A stretch of DNA of 21,579 nt from VRUB01 sp046758085 (GCA_046758085.1 JBHHZP010000054.1:1-21579); one strand, 5' to 3'; counted from the first letter of the stretch, positions 1-7,984 are shown. Made by a program: numbers and translations. The notes: generated from the letters alone by a model not told the origin.

Positions 1-333
1 GTCCTCAAGGTTATCGATCAGCATTTTGACGACTTTCGCGCGCTCGCGACTCTCGTCGGGTGGATCATCCATGGCCAGCTTGTTGCGCGCGCCGGTAATG
101 GTGAATCCCTCGACATAGAGCAGGCTTCGAATCTGGCGGACCAGGATGACGTCTTGCCGACGATAATAGCGCCGATTTCCACGGCGCTTGACCGGTTTAA
201 GCCTGGGAAACTCCTGCTCCCAGTACCGCAGGACATGGGGCTTTACCGCACACAGCTCGCTCACTTCACCAATGGTAAAGTATCGTTTGCCCGGAATCGG
301 TGGCAACTCGAGATTATCCGCCGGATCCAGCAT
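1..333 (-). CDS. MerR-family transcriptional regulator (5' part, runs off window)
   Basis: Reading the minus strand from the ATG at 333 gives 111 uninterrupted codons to the window edge. The C-terminus lies outside. Residues about 17-85 form a MerR-type winged helix-turn-helix, with the motifs RYFTIGEVSEL, VLRYWEQEFP and RRGNRRYY; a helical stretch follows. The start overlaps the end of ihfA by 20 nt, so the two genes are probably cotranscribed and translationally coupled. A MerR-like gene just after ihfA is the usual neighbour in the gammaproteobacterial thrS-ihfA operon. No effector-binding residues can be judged because the C-terminus is missing. The ligand and target promoters are unknown. 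Confidence 0.9.
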   Translation of the reverse strand, partial: MLDPADNLELPPIPGKRYFTIGEVSELCAVKPHVLRYWEQEFPRLKPVKRRGNRRYYRRQDVILVRQIRSLLYVEGFTITGARNKLAMDDPPDESRERAKVVKMLIDNLED

Positions 334-655
334 TCAGCTTTGCCCGCTCCTTCATCTTTGTCCGTAGGGCAGCGTTCTGCTCGACCCGCTCCTTCAGTTT
401 GTGACTGGCGCGGAAGGTGACTACCCGGCGAGCGGATATGGGGATTTCCTCGCCTGTCTTGGGGTTTCTTCCTGGCCGCGGGCTCTTATGGCGCACGCCG
501 AAATTGCCAAATCCGGAGATCTTGACCTGCTCACCATTCGCCAGCGCGGTGCGGATATTCTCGAAGAACAGCTCGACGAATTCCTTCGCTTCCCGCTTGT
601 TCAAGCCCAATTCGTTAAATAAGCAAACGGCCAGATCAGCTTTCGTCAATGCCAT
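314..655 (-). CDS. ihfA: Integration host factor subunit alpha
   Basis: The 113-residue product is a DNABII (HU/IHF) family protein. It opens with MALTKADLAV and carries the DNA-binding beta-arm signature with ISGFGNFGVRHK and the PGRNPKTGEEIPI arm, followed by the final helix. IHF-alpha pairs with IHF-beta to bend DNA sharply at specific sites in recombination, replication and transcription. The length is slightly above the usual 95-105 residues because of a basic tail of about 15 residues after the core. It lies 28 nt after pheT, and its stop lies inside the start of the MerR gene. The position after pheT supports alpha rather than beta or HU. Confidence 0.95.
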   Translation of the reverse strand: MALTKADLAVCLFNELGLNKREAKEFVELFFENIRTALANGEQVKISGFGNFGVRHKSPRPGRNPKTGEEIPISARRVVTFRASHKLKERVEQNAALRTKMKERAKLNAGSGG

Positions 656-683
656 CGTTCCCTTCCTTCTTGCTTGTTTTGAG

Positions 684-3065
684 CTATTTTGTTCTCAGCT
701 CGGCCCCCAGATCCGACTGCAGAGAACGGACCACCCGCGCTAGAATTTCTTCCACAACCTCATCTTTAAGAGTGCGCGAAGAGTCCTGCAAGGTCAAGGC
801 TAGAGCCAAACTTTTTCTTCCCGAATCAATGCCTTCTCCACGATACTCATCAAATAACTGGAGGTCCACGAGCAGTTCGCCAGCCGCCTTCCTCATGGTA
901 TCCATCACCTCGCGAGCCGACGTCTGGACATCAACCAACAACGCCAGGTCGCGCCGGATCGCCGGAAACTTCGAAATTGCACCAAATTGGGGAATCCGGC
1001 CTCGCTGAAGGGCCGACACCTGTAGTTCGAAGAGAAAAACGGGCCGGCTCAGCCCTAGTTTGGCAACCAGGTCGGGGTGGAGGCCGCCCAGCCACCCTAT
1101 CGCGTTTCCCTGGCACGAAATTTGAGCGCTCTGTCCCGGGTGCAAGGCCGGGTGCGTACCGCGCCTGATGTCAAAACTGTCCACCCGGCCCGTAATTTGC
1201 AGGAGCGCCTCCACATCCCTCTTGACATCAAAGAAGTCTGACTCGCGCGGCTTCACCCCCCACTGCGGCAGTAACGCCGGACCTATTACGGCACCCGCTA
1301 ACATTCGATCCTGGGCCATGGCCTCAGCCCGCCGAACGAAGCTGCAGCCCAGTTCAAACACCCGCACGCGTTCCTGCTGACGGTTCGCATTGTAAACAAT
1401 CGCCTGCAACAACCCCGGCCACAATGAAACACGCATCGCTGCCATGTCGGCGCTAATGGGGTTAACCAGCATCAAGGGCTTGAAACGCGGTTCAATAGCT
1501 GATTGCAGCTCGGGGTCGACGAAACTGTAGGTGATCACCTCCTGGTAGTCCCGGTCCACCAGCGCCAGTTTGAAACGCTCATGCGTAATGTCGCACTCGG
1601 ACTTGAAACTGGAACACATCAAGATCTGTGGCGCGTTGCTGGGCAGGTTTTCATAACCATGCACGCGCGCAATCTCTTCGATGAGATCGACTTCACGTTC
1701 GATGTCGAAGCGATACGACGACGGTGTCACCCGCCAGCCATCTTTCCCTTTGCGAACCCTCATCGCCAGCCGGCTGAGAGTGCGCTCGATGCGTGATGAC
1801 GGCAGATTCTGGTCGAGAAGTTGCGTGATTTTTTGTTTACGCAGGGTCACGGTGGGGCGCTTGGGCAGGTAGCGCTCGACCGTGGCATCGACCACCGGCC
1901 CAGGCCGACCCCCTACCATCTGTCGCAACAACGCCGTGGCACGTTCGATCGCCTTGCGTTGCAACTGCGGGTCAACGCCGCGCTCGAACCGGTACGATGA
2001 CTCGCTCTGCAGGCCCAAGCGGCGAGCGCGGCCGGCGATGGTCTGCGGGCGAAAGAAGGCGCTTTCGAGCAACAGGCTACACGTGTCGGGTCCAACCGCG
2101 GTACTCGATCCTCCCATAATACCGGCTAACGCGACTGGGCCGGTGTCGTCCGTGATCAGCAGCGTGCCTGCTTCGAGCCGTACCGCGCTGCCGTCCAGCA
2201 CCGTAAGTGTCTCGTTGGCCGTCGCCTGGCGCACCCGGATACTACCCTTCAACTTATCCAGATCGAATGCATGCATCGGCTGGCCCAGCTCCAGCATGAC
2301 GTAGTTGGTCACATCCACCACCGCGCTGATGCTGCGCACACCGCTGCGACGCAAGCGCTCAACCATCCACAGCGGCGTTTGGGCATCCTGGTCGATGCCC
2401 TCGATTACACGACCGACATAGTGCGGACAGTCTTTCTGCGCCTGCAGCCGTATCTTAATTCCACGTCTAGTTCGCGCCGGCACGGTCTTTATGCTCGGGG
2501 CGTGCATGCGCGTGCCCGTGAGCGCTGCAACCTCACGTGCGATGCCGGCCACGCTTAGACAGTCGCCACGGTTGGGGGTGAGCTCGATATCAAAGACGGT
2601 ATCGTCGAACCGCAAAGCTTCGCGCAGGCTTTGTCCGGGGACAGCCTCGGGATCGAAAACCATTAGACCTTCTGACGACTCGGCCAGACCCAGCTCCGCC
2701 GCCGAGCACAACATGCCCTGGGATTTCGTGCCACGGAAATCGGCCGTCGACACGATCGTACCTCCGGGCAAGGTTGTGCCGGCCAACGCCACCGGGGCAC
2801 GCAGCCCCGTGGCCACGTTCGGCGCCCCGCAGACAATGGTCAGGTGATGCATGCGCCCGACATCGACACGGCAGACCTTCAGCCCGGCCGCTTGCGGGTG
2901 CGGCTCGACCGAGTACACCTTGCCCACCACCACGCCCTTGAGGTCGGGGCCGGCTGGTTCCAACGCGCTTACCTCGAGTCCGGCGAGGGTTAATCGTTCG
3001 GCAAGCTGATCGGTATCGAGCTTAGGCGACACCCACTCGCGCAACCATTGTTCACTTACTCGCAT
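684..3065 (-). CDS. pheT: Phenylalanine-tRNA ligase beta subunit
   Basis: The 793-residue product is the full-length beta chain of the alpha2-beta2 cytosolic PheRS that charges tRNA-Phe. In order it shows an N-terminal region (MRVSEQWLREWVSPKL), an EMAP-like tRNA-binding domain around residues 40-150, the B3/B4 editing domain that clears mischarged Tyr-tRNA-Phe, the B5 domain, a catalytic-like core, and a C-terminal FDX-ACB domain beginning near FGAISKFPAIRRDLAL. The length agrees with the family (about 790-800). It normally follows pheS closely, but here a 315-bp repeat-bounded segment separates them and ends 12 nt before the pheT ATG. The ribosome-binding region therefore lies at or just beyond the element edge. 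Confidence 0.97.
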   Translation of the reverse strand: MRVSEQWLREWVSPKLDTDQLAERLTLAGLEVSALEPAGPDLKGVVVGKVYSVEPHPQAAGLKVCRVDVGRMHHLTIVCGAPNVATGLRAPVALAGTTLPGGTIVSTADFRGTKSQGMLCSAAELGLAESSEGLMVFDPEAVPGQSLREALRFDDTVFDIELTPNRGDCLSVAGIAREVAALTGTRMHAPSIKTVPARTRRGIKIRLQAQKDCPHYVGRVIEGIDQDAQTPLWMVERLRRSGVRSISAVVDVTNYVMLELGQPMHAFDLDKLKGSIRVRQATANETLTVLDGSAVRLEAGTLLITDDTGPVALAGIMGGSSTAVGPDTCSLLLESAFFRPQTIAGRARRLGLQSESSYRFERGVDPQLQRKAIERATALLRQMVGGRPGPVVDATVERYLPKRPTVTLRKQKITQLLDQNLPSSRIERTLSRLAMRVRKGKDGWRVTPSSYRFDIEREVDLIEEIARVHGYENLPSNAPQILMCSSFKSECDITHERFKLALVDRDYQEVITYSFVDPELQSAIEPRFKPLMLVNPISADMAAMRVSLWPGLLQAIVYNANRQQERVRVFELGCSFVRRAEAMAQDRMLAGAVIGPALLPQWGVKPRESDFFDVKRDVEALLQITGRVDSFDIRRGTHPALHPGQSAQISCQGNAIGWLGGLHPDLVAKLGLSRPVFLFELQVSALQRGRIPQFGAISKFPAIRRDLALLVDVQTSAREVMDTMRKAAGELLVDLQLFDEYRGEGIDSGRKSLALALTLQDSSRTLKDEVVEEILARVVRSLQSDLGAELRTK

Positions 3066-3077
3066 ATTCTAATCCAC

Positions 3078-3109
3078 AACTTCCAACGCAAAGGCGCCAA
3101 GACGCAAAG
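3078..3109 (+). repeat. Left terminal inverted repeat of the pheS-pheT insertion
   Basis: This 32-bp repeat reads AACTTCCAACGC and continues to GACGCAAAG. It differs from the right end at 3 of 32 positions. Confidence 0.8.
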
Positions 3110-3360
3110 GGCTAAAAAGATAACGCAGACTTTTGTGAAAGGCTTCTGCTGGTAAAATCATCGCGGGCCTTTGCGTATCCGCGCGTACCGTATTTATGCC
3201 CCCCTCGGCAACTGCTCCCCGCGCTACTCTATCTCCTGCATCCGGGCAGTCGTGCACTGTGTGCAGACATAAAGGATCACAGGCATGTTTACAGGGCGCA
3301 CCCACGGCGTACAGGCGATAATGTCTTTCCTTCAAAATTTGCATGGATCGAGTTAGAATT

Positions 3361-3392
3361 CTTTGCGTCTTTGCGCCTTAGCGTTAGAAGTT
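3361..3392 (-). repeat. Right terminal inverted repeat of the pheS-pheT insertion
   Basis: On the minus strand it begins AACTTCTAACGC directly after the pheS TAA and continues to GACGCAAAG. It is the inverted partner of 3078-3109. In the pheST transcript the two arms could pair into a long hairpin. Confidence 0.8.
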
Positions 3393-4433
3393 TTAATTGA
3401 ATTGCCGTAAGAAACGCAGGTCATTCTCGTAGAACAATCGGATGTCATTGATTCGGTAGCGCAGCATTGCCAACCGCTCGATGCCCAGGCCGAACGCGAA
3501 GCCCGTATAGCGTTCGGTGTCGATGTTGACGTGGCGAAACACTTCGGGGTGTACCATGCCGCAACCGAGAACCTCGAGCCAACCGGTATGCTTGCACACA
3601 CGACAGCCGTTGCTGGCGCACATGACGCAGCCGATGTCTACCTCCGCGGATGGCTCGGTAAACGGAAAGTAGGACGGCCTGAAGCGCACGCTCAAGTGTC
3701 GCTCGAAGAACTGCTCGAGGAAACTGATCAAGACGCTCTTGAGGTTGGCAAAACTTACGTGCTCATCGACCAACAGGCCTTCGGTCTGGTGAAACATCGG
3801 TGTGTGAGTCAGATCTGAATCACACCGAAATACCCTTCCCGATGCGATAACACGCAACGGTGGCTTGTGCTCCTCCATGTAACGAATCTGCACAGGCGAG
3901 GTGTGAGTGCGCAGCAATGTATGATCGTCAAAATAAAAGGTGTCGTGCATGGCCCGGGAGGGATGATCTTCTGGAATGTTAAGTGCCTCGAAGTTGTGGT
4001 AATCATCCTCGATTTCAGGGCCATCGGCGATATCGAATCCCATGCGCACAAAAATATCCTCGAGGCGTTGCAATGTGCGGGTAATGGGATGCAAGCCCCC
4101 CACGGACATACCCCGGCCAGGGAGCGTGACATCGAGTGTGTCGTGCGCAAGCTGGGCACGACGAGCTTCGATGTCCAGCGCCTGCTTGCGCGCGCTGATC
4201 TTATCCTGAAGCACGCGCTTGGCATTATTGACCCATTTACCTACGAGCGGGCGCTCATGCGCGGGCACGCTCCCGAGCCGCTTCAGCTGCAGCGTCAGCA
4301 CACCCTTCTTACCGAGATATTTAACGCGCAGCGTCTCCACCGCCTCGGCGCTCGCCGCATTAGCGATGGCGCTGCTGGCCTCGTCGAGCAGCTGCGTCAG
4401 ATCTTCCTGAACCGATTGCGATGAGAGGACCAT
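3393..4433 (-). CDS. pheS: Phenylalanine-tRNA ligase alpha subunit
   Basis: The 346-residue product is the catalytic alpha chain of PheRS. The N-terminal coiled coil (about residues 1-90, ending near RVKYLGKKGVLTLQ) binds tRNA. The class II aminoacyl-tRNA synthetase core follows, with motif 1 around the DGPEIEDDYHNFEALN segment, motif 2 at GRVFRCDSDLTHTPMFHQTE and motif 3 at GFAFGLGIERLAMLRY. The Cys cluster DIGCVMCASNGCRVC before motif 3 is typical of proteobacterial PheS. The ATG at 4433 has no clear Shine-Dalgarno sequence upstream. It is separated from rplT by an intrinsic terminator, so pheST is probably expressed at least partly on its own or by read-through. Confidence 0.97.
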   Translation of the reverse strand: MVLSSQSVQEDLTQLLDEASSAIANAASAEAVETLRVKYLGKKGVLTLQLKRLGSVPAHERPLVGKWVNNAKRVLQDKISARKQALDIEARRAQLAHDTLDVTLPGRGMSVGGLHPITRTLQRLEDIFVRMGFDIADGPEIEDDYHNFEALNIPEDHPSRAMHDTFYFDDHTLLRTHTSPVQIRYMEEHKPPLRVIASGRVFRCDSDLTHTPMFHQTEGLLVDEHVSFANLKSVLISFLEQFFERHLSVRFRPSYFPFTEPSAEVDIGCVMCASNGCRVCKHTGWLEVLGCGMVHPEVFRHVNIDTERYTGFAFGLGIERLAMLRYRINDIRLFYENDLRFLRQFN

Positions 4434-4664
4434 TGGTTAGACAAAATTCTTAATTTCGACACGCAATGCACAGTGATCCCGCCACTCGACATGTACACGC
4501 ATGTGCAGAAACTACGGGTTCGGTCGTCTTCATACGGGTTTAAGCCTGTGCATGACGTTGGCTTGCGCTCGCCCACGTCCCCACCGACAACAAAAAGGGA
4601 AAGGCCCGGACAGCCTTTCCCTTCCTTAACGAGCAACCCTTTTTGCTACCCTTTTCGATTTGTG
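4434..4664 (-). other. rplT-pheS leader region
   Basis: This 231-nt gap holds the terminator at 4590-4623 and then about 150 nt of leader before pheS. I looked for a Phe-rich leader peptide of the enterobacterial pheL type and found none. I also see no convincing sigma-70 promoter for pheST. How pheST is transcribed past the terminator is therefore unresolved from sequence. Confidence 0.5.
4590..4623 (-). terminator. Intrinsic terminator after rplT
   Basis: On the minus strand a perfect 11-bp stem (AAGGGAAAGGC with GCCTTTCCCTT) closes a 7-nt loop and runs into TTTTTG. The stem starts 42 nt after the rplT stop. It separates the infC-rpmI-rplT ribosomal segment from pheST and may act as a partial terminator or attenuator. 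Confidence 0.9.
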
Positions 4665-5024
4665 CTACAGGGAAAGACCTTGTCTGGCCTTGTCAGCCAA
4701 TACCGCAAACGCCTCCCGATCGTGTACTGCTATATCGGCCAGCACCTTACGGTCGACGTCGATAGCAGCCCTCTTCAGACCGTTCATGAGACGACTGTAG
4801 CTCAAGCCGTTTTGACGTGCCGCAGCGTTGATGCGCACGATCCACAGTGCGCGGAAATCCCGCTTGCGCTGACGCCGGTCGCGGTAAGCGTATTGCTCTG
4901 CCCGCATTACCGCCTGGTTGGCGACACGAAACACCTTCCGTCGCGCCCCATAGTAGCCCTTGGCACGCGCAAGCACCTTTTTGTGTCTCGCCCTCGCGGT
5001 TACTCCCCGTGTTACCCTCGGCAT
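4665..5024 (-). CDS. rplT: 50S ribosomal protein L20
   Basis: The 119-residue product matches L20 over its whole length. It starts with the conserved basic extension MPRVTRGVTARARHKKVL, carries the AKGYYGARRKVFRVANQAV segment, and has the globular region with RDFRALWIVRINAAARQNG. L20 binds 23S rRNA early in large-subunit assembly. In E. coli it also represses rpmI-rplT translation by binding their mRNA; I did not identify that operator here. It follows rpmI by 15 nt and is followed by a strong terminator. Confidence 0.97.
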   Translation of the reverse strand: MPRVTRGVTARARHKKVLARAKGYYGARRKVFRVANQAVMRAEQYAYRDRRQRKRDFRALWIVRINAAARQNGLSYSRLMNGLKRAAIDVDRKVLADIAVHDREAFAVLADKARQGLSL

Positions 5025-5039
5025 CGCGGTCCCCTTCGC

Positions 5040-5237
5040 TTAGGCGTATGGCAGCATGCGCTTCACCAGACTGAGATCGGCCCGGTGAATCAGGGCGCTG
5101 TCTCCAAGGTGGCGTTTACGCTTGCGGCTTTTCTTTGTCAGGATGTGGCGCAGGTGCGAGTGCCGGCGTTTGAATCCGCCGCTCGCCGTCCGCTTGAAGC
5201 GCTTGGCCGCACCACGATTTGTCTTAAGCTTTGGCAA
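5040..5237 (-). CDS. rpmI: 50S ribosomal protein L35 (TTG start)
   Basis: From the TTG at 5237 the product is 65 residues, the usual L35 length. It begins (M)PKLKTNRGAAKRFKRTASG and ends LVKRMLPYA, both highly conserved. An AAGGAG Shine-Dalgarno sequence lies 9 nt before the TTG. The frame stays open upstream to 5273, but that would add 12 residues absent from the family, so TTG is preferred. L35 is a small basic protein of the large subunit and sits between infC and rplT as in most proteobacteria. Confidence 0.95.
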   Translation of the reverse strand: MPKLKTNRGAAKRFKRTASGGFKRRHSHLRHILTKKSRKRKRHLGDSALIHRADLSLVKRMLPYA

Positions 5238-5300
5238 CGTCTCGTACTCCTTGTTCGGGCACTCTCGCAGCATCGCGGGGCCGCCCCTCAGATTGCAGTT

Positions 5301-5828
5301 TTAGCCACGACCGACCTTGGGGTTGATTACCATCACCATCTGGCGACGTTCCATAGTTGGGCGCTGCTCTACGGTTCCATATTCTTGCAAATCTTTTTCT
5401 ACGCGTTTTAACAGATCCAGCCCGAGCTCCTGGTGCCGCATCTCACGTCCGCGAAAGCGCAACGTAACTTTGGCTTTGTCGCCGTTTTTCAAAAACCGTA
5501 TCAGATTTCGTAGCTTGACCTGATAGTCTCCAACATCGGTACCCGGGCGAAACTTGATCTCTTTGACCTGGATCTGTTTTTGTTTCTTCTTTGCCGCTTG
5601 CCTGCGCTTACTCGTCTGATACTGATACTTCCCGTAATCCATTATGCGGCATACCGGCGGCACGGCATTGGGTGAAATCTCCACCAGATCTATGCCTGCC
5701 TCCTCCGCCTTCTCAAGTGCCTGCGCCAGCGGCACCACGCCTAATTGCTCTCCCTCCACGCCAATCAATCTCACCTCCGGCGCCGTGATCTGCGCGTTAA
5801 GGCGTGTCTCCTTTTTCTTTGTCGCGAT
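5301..5828 (-). CDS. infC: Translation initiation factor IF-3 (ATC start)
   Basis: The 175-residue product is IF-3. The N-domain has EVRLIGVEGEQLGVVPL, EEAGIDLVEISP and PPVCRIMDYGKY; a basic linker rich in K and Q follows. The C-domain has IQVKEIKFRPGTDVGDYQVK and VTLRFRGREMRHQELG. IF-3 prevents premature subunit joining and checks the start codon and initiator tRNA. No ATG, GTG or TTG exists at a sensible place. An ATC at 5828 follows GGAGG by 9 nt and starts 4 nt after the thrS stop. Rare AUU/AUC-type starts are a known infC feature that lets IF-3 repress its own translation. A longer in-frame reading from 5924 overlaps thrS and is not L-family-like at its N-terminus. Confidence 0.95.
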   Translation of the reverse strand: MATKKKETRLNAQITAPEVRLIGVEGEQLGVVPLAQALEKAEEAGIDLVEISPNAVPPVCRIMDYGKYQYQTSKRRQAAKKKQKQIQVKEIKFRPGTDVGDYQVKLRNLIRFLKNGDKAKVTLRFRGREMRHQELGLDLLKRVEKDLQEYGTVEQRPTMERRQMVMVINPKVGRG

Positions 5829-5832
5829 AGTT

Positions 5833-7758
5833 TCAGTCCTCCAAAATATTAACGCCGCGGCTCGCGATGTCCCGAGTGAGTTTTTCAGCAAATGCCTCAA
5901 CGGGCATCGGCCCCAAGTCCTCACCCTCGCGCGTGCGCACGGCTACCGTTCCTTCTTCCACCTCCCGTTTTCCGGTCACCAGGAGGTATGGGACGCGTTG
6001 TAGCGTATGTTGCCGAATTTTAAAGCCGATTTTCTCGTTTCTCAAGTCACACTCGATACGAAAACCGTGTTTTTTCAGGATATTGTCGACATCTCGGGCA
6101 TACGCCGCCTGCTTGTCGGTAATGGTCAACACGACCGCCTGTACCGGCGCTAGCCAGGCAGGCAAGGCGCCAGCGTACTCCTCGAGCAGGATACCGATAA
6201 ACCGCTCCAGGGAGCCGAGGATGGCCCGGTGGAGCATGACCGGGTCCTGCTTACTCCCGTCCTCGGCAATGTAGTGCGCCCCGAGCCGCCCGGGCATCGA
6301 GAAGTCAACCTGCACCGTGCCGCATTGCCATACACGATCGAGGCTGTCGCGAAGCGAGAAATCCACCTTGGGCCCATAAAATGCCCCTTCCCCGGGCTCC
6401 ATCTCCCACGGAAGCCCCTTGGCATTGAGGGCACACTCGAGCGCGCGCTCTGCCTTGTCCCAGCTCTCGTCCGAGCCCACGCGCTTCTCGGGGCGGGTGG
6501 ACAGATTGACGATGATGTCACGAAACCCGAAATCTGCATATACCATAAACAGCAGATCGATAAAGGCCGACACCTCGCCCTGGATCTGGTTTTCGGTACA
6601 AAAGATATGTGCGTCGTCCTGGGTGAAGTGTCGCACCCGCATGATCCCATGCAATGTCCCGGAGGGCTCATTACGATGGCATGAGCCGAACTCGGCCATG
6701 CGCAGCGGCAGGTCGCGATAGCTCTTGAGACCCTGGTTGAAGATCTGCACATGGCCCGGGCAGTTCATGGGCTTGATTGCGTACTCGTGTTTCTCGGATT
6801 CGGTTGTGAACATCAAGTCACTGAACTTTTCCCAATGTCCCGAGCGCTCCCAGAGCGAACGATCAAGAACCTGGGGGGTATGCACCTCCTGGTAGCCGTG
6901 ATCCCTGAGCTGCTCGCGGATGTAACCCACCACTTGTTGGTAGATACGCCAGCCGTGGTCGTGCCAGAAAACCATTCCCGGCGCTTCTTCTTGCGTATGA
7001 AACAGGTCGAGTTGCCGGCCGATCTTGCGGTGATCGCGCTTCTCCGCCTCCTCCAGGCGGTGCAGGTACGCATTAAGGGCGTCCTTGGTCGACCACGCCG
7101 TGCCGTAAATGCGTTGCAGCATCTCGTTGCGTGAATCCCCGCGCCAGTAGGCGCCTGCGACCTTGGTCAGCTTGAATGCCTTGAGCTTGCCCGTGCTCGG
7201 AACGTGCGGGCCACGGCATAGATCGACGAAATCGCCCTGTCGATACAGCGAAATCGGTTCATGTGCCGGGATCTCTTCGATAATCTGCGCCTTGTACTCC
7301 TCGCCCATCTCGCGAAAAAACTTGATCGCTTCATCACGCGGTATGACCGATCGGCTCACCGCATCGTCACGCTTGGCAAGCTTGTGCATCTCCTGCTCGA
7401 TGAGCGCCAGATCCTCGTCCGTGAACGGGCGCTTGTAGGCAAAGTCGTAATAGAACCCATCCTCGATCACCGGTCCAATGGTGACTTGCGCGTCAGGAAA
7501 TAATGTCTTGACCGCTTGTGCCAGCAAATGGGCCGTCGAGTGACGGATGATCTCGAGGCCTTCGGGGTCCTTATCCGTGATAATCGCGAGCGCGCCGTCC
7601 GCCTCCATGCGGTAGGAGGTATCCACGAGCATACCATCGAGCTTGCCCGCGAGCGCTGCACGCGCCAGGCCCGCGCCGATATCAGCCGCCACCTCGGCAA
7701 CGGTAACAGGCTGGGGGTACTGTCGGCGACTGCCGTCCGGCAGGGTAATGTCTGGCAT
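5833..7758 (-). CDS. thrS: Threonine-tRNA ligase
   Basis: The 641-residue product is a full-length bacterial ThrRS (family about 640). Domains in order are: TGS (1-62), an editing domain with HSTAHLLAQ (His73 and His77) and CRGPH (181-185), the class II catalytic core with zinc-binding MNCPGH (Cys333) and motif 2 around FGSCHRNEPSGTLHG, and a C-terminal anticodon-binding domain from about residue 535. It charges tRNA-Thr in the cytosol and hydrolyses Ser-tRNA-Thr. It is the first protein gene of the operon: tRNA-Val lies upstream, and infC starts 4 nt after its stop. An AGGG stands 8 nt before the ATG. I did not find a clear tRNA-Thr-mimicking operator in the leader. Confidence 0.97.
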   Translation of the reverse strand: MPDITLPDGSRRQYPQPVTVAEVAADIGAGLARAALAGKLDGMLVDTSYRMEADGALAIITDKDPEGLEIIRHSTAHLLAQAVKTLFPDAQVTIGPVIEDGFYYDFAYKRPFTDEDLALIEQEMHKLAKRDDAVSRSVIPRDEAIKFFREMGEEYKAQIIEEIPAHEPISLYRQGDFVDLCRGPHVPSTGKLKAFKLTKVAGAYWRGDSRNEMLQRIYGTAWSTKDALNAYLHRLEEAEKRDHRKIGRQLDLFHTQEEAPGMVFWHDHGWRIYQQVVGYIREQLRDHGYQEVHTPQVLDRSLWERSGHWEKFSDLMFTTESEKHEYAIKPMNCPGHVQIFNQGLKSYRDLPLRMAEFGSCHRNEPSGTLHGIMRVRHFTQDDAHIFCTENQIQGEVSAFIDLLFMVYADFGFRDIIVNLSTRPEKRVGSDESWDKAERALECALNAKGLPWEMEPGEGAFYGPKVDFSLRDSLDRVWQCGTVQVDFSMPGRLGAHYIAEDGSKQDPVMLHRAILGSLERFIGILLEEYAGALPAWLAPVQAVVLTITDKQAAYARDVDNILKKHGFRIECDLRNEKIGFKIRQHTLQRVPYLLVTGKREVEEGTVAVRTREGEDLGPMPVEAFAEKLTRDIASRGVNILED

Positions 7759-7864
7759 CTCAGACCCTAATATCAGTGGCGACCGCTACGAGTGGCCGCA
7801 TAAAGGGGTTGCTAGATTCATCTTTGTGCCAGTATGTCCGCGCCTCGGTACCCGGTGGTGTATC

Positions 7865-7939
7865 TGGTAGGCGCGAGTGGGATTGAACCACCGACCCCTA
7901 CCGTGTCGAGGTAGTGCTCTACCACTGAGCTACGCGCCT
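7865..7939 (-). tRNA. tRNA-Val(GAC) with C at position 33
   Basis: A full cloverleaf folds by eye. The acceptor is AGGCGCG with CGCGCCT. The D arm is GCTC/GAGC with loop AGTGGTA, the anticodon stem is CTACC/GGTAG, and the T arm is GGTGG/CCACT with loop TTCAATC. The discriminator is A and CCA is encoded. The 7-nt anticodon loop is TCGACAC, giving anticodon GAC (valine). It lies upstream of thrS on the same strand. Oddity: position 33, nearly always U in tRNA, reads C here. Otherwise the molecule looks intact. Confidence 0.93.
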
Positions 7940-7954
7940 GTAGACAGGGAGGGG

Positions 7955-7984
7955 AAAATACCACAACCCTGTGATGACCAACAA
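7955..7984 (-). promoter_or_regulatory. Possible sigma-70 promoter of tRNA-Val
   Basis: On the minus strand TTGTTG (7979-7984) and TATTTT (7955-7960) are separated by 18 nt. The -10 box ends 15 nt before the mature tRNA. The match is moderate. Confidence 0.4.

Larger units (their letters stand above)
3078..3392. mobile_element. 315-bp inverted-repeat-bounded insertion between pheS and pheT
   Basis: The pheS-pheT gap is occupied almost exactly by a segment whose two ends are 32-bp inverted repeats matching at 29 of 32 positions (3078-3109 and the complement of 3361-3392). The ends belong to the AACTTCTAACGC...AAGACGCAAAG type, a dispersed bacterial repeat that I recognise from ORF tails reading NAKAQRRKEF. 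The right end abuts the pheS stop codon (3393-3395); the left end stops 12 nt before the pheT ATG. The interior has no convincing gene: the longest minus-strand frame (91 residues from 3344) looks non-protein-like and ends by translating the repeat. It resembles a MITE-like or degenerate cassette. No target-site duplication is evident. Confidence 0.7.

Noticed and set aside
3069..3344. 91-codon minus-strand frame inside the pheS-pheT insertion
   Set aside because: Its C-terminus is a translation of the terminal inverted repeat and the rest has no protein-like pattern or Shine-Dalgarno; treated as part of the element.
4434..4585. pheL-like attenuator peptide before pheS
   Set aside because: No short ORF with a run of Phe codons was found in the leader.
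4473..5411. 312-codon plus-strand frame
   Set aside because: It is antisense to rplT, rpmI and infC, all firmly identified, and its composition is that of a shadow frame.
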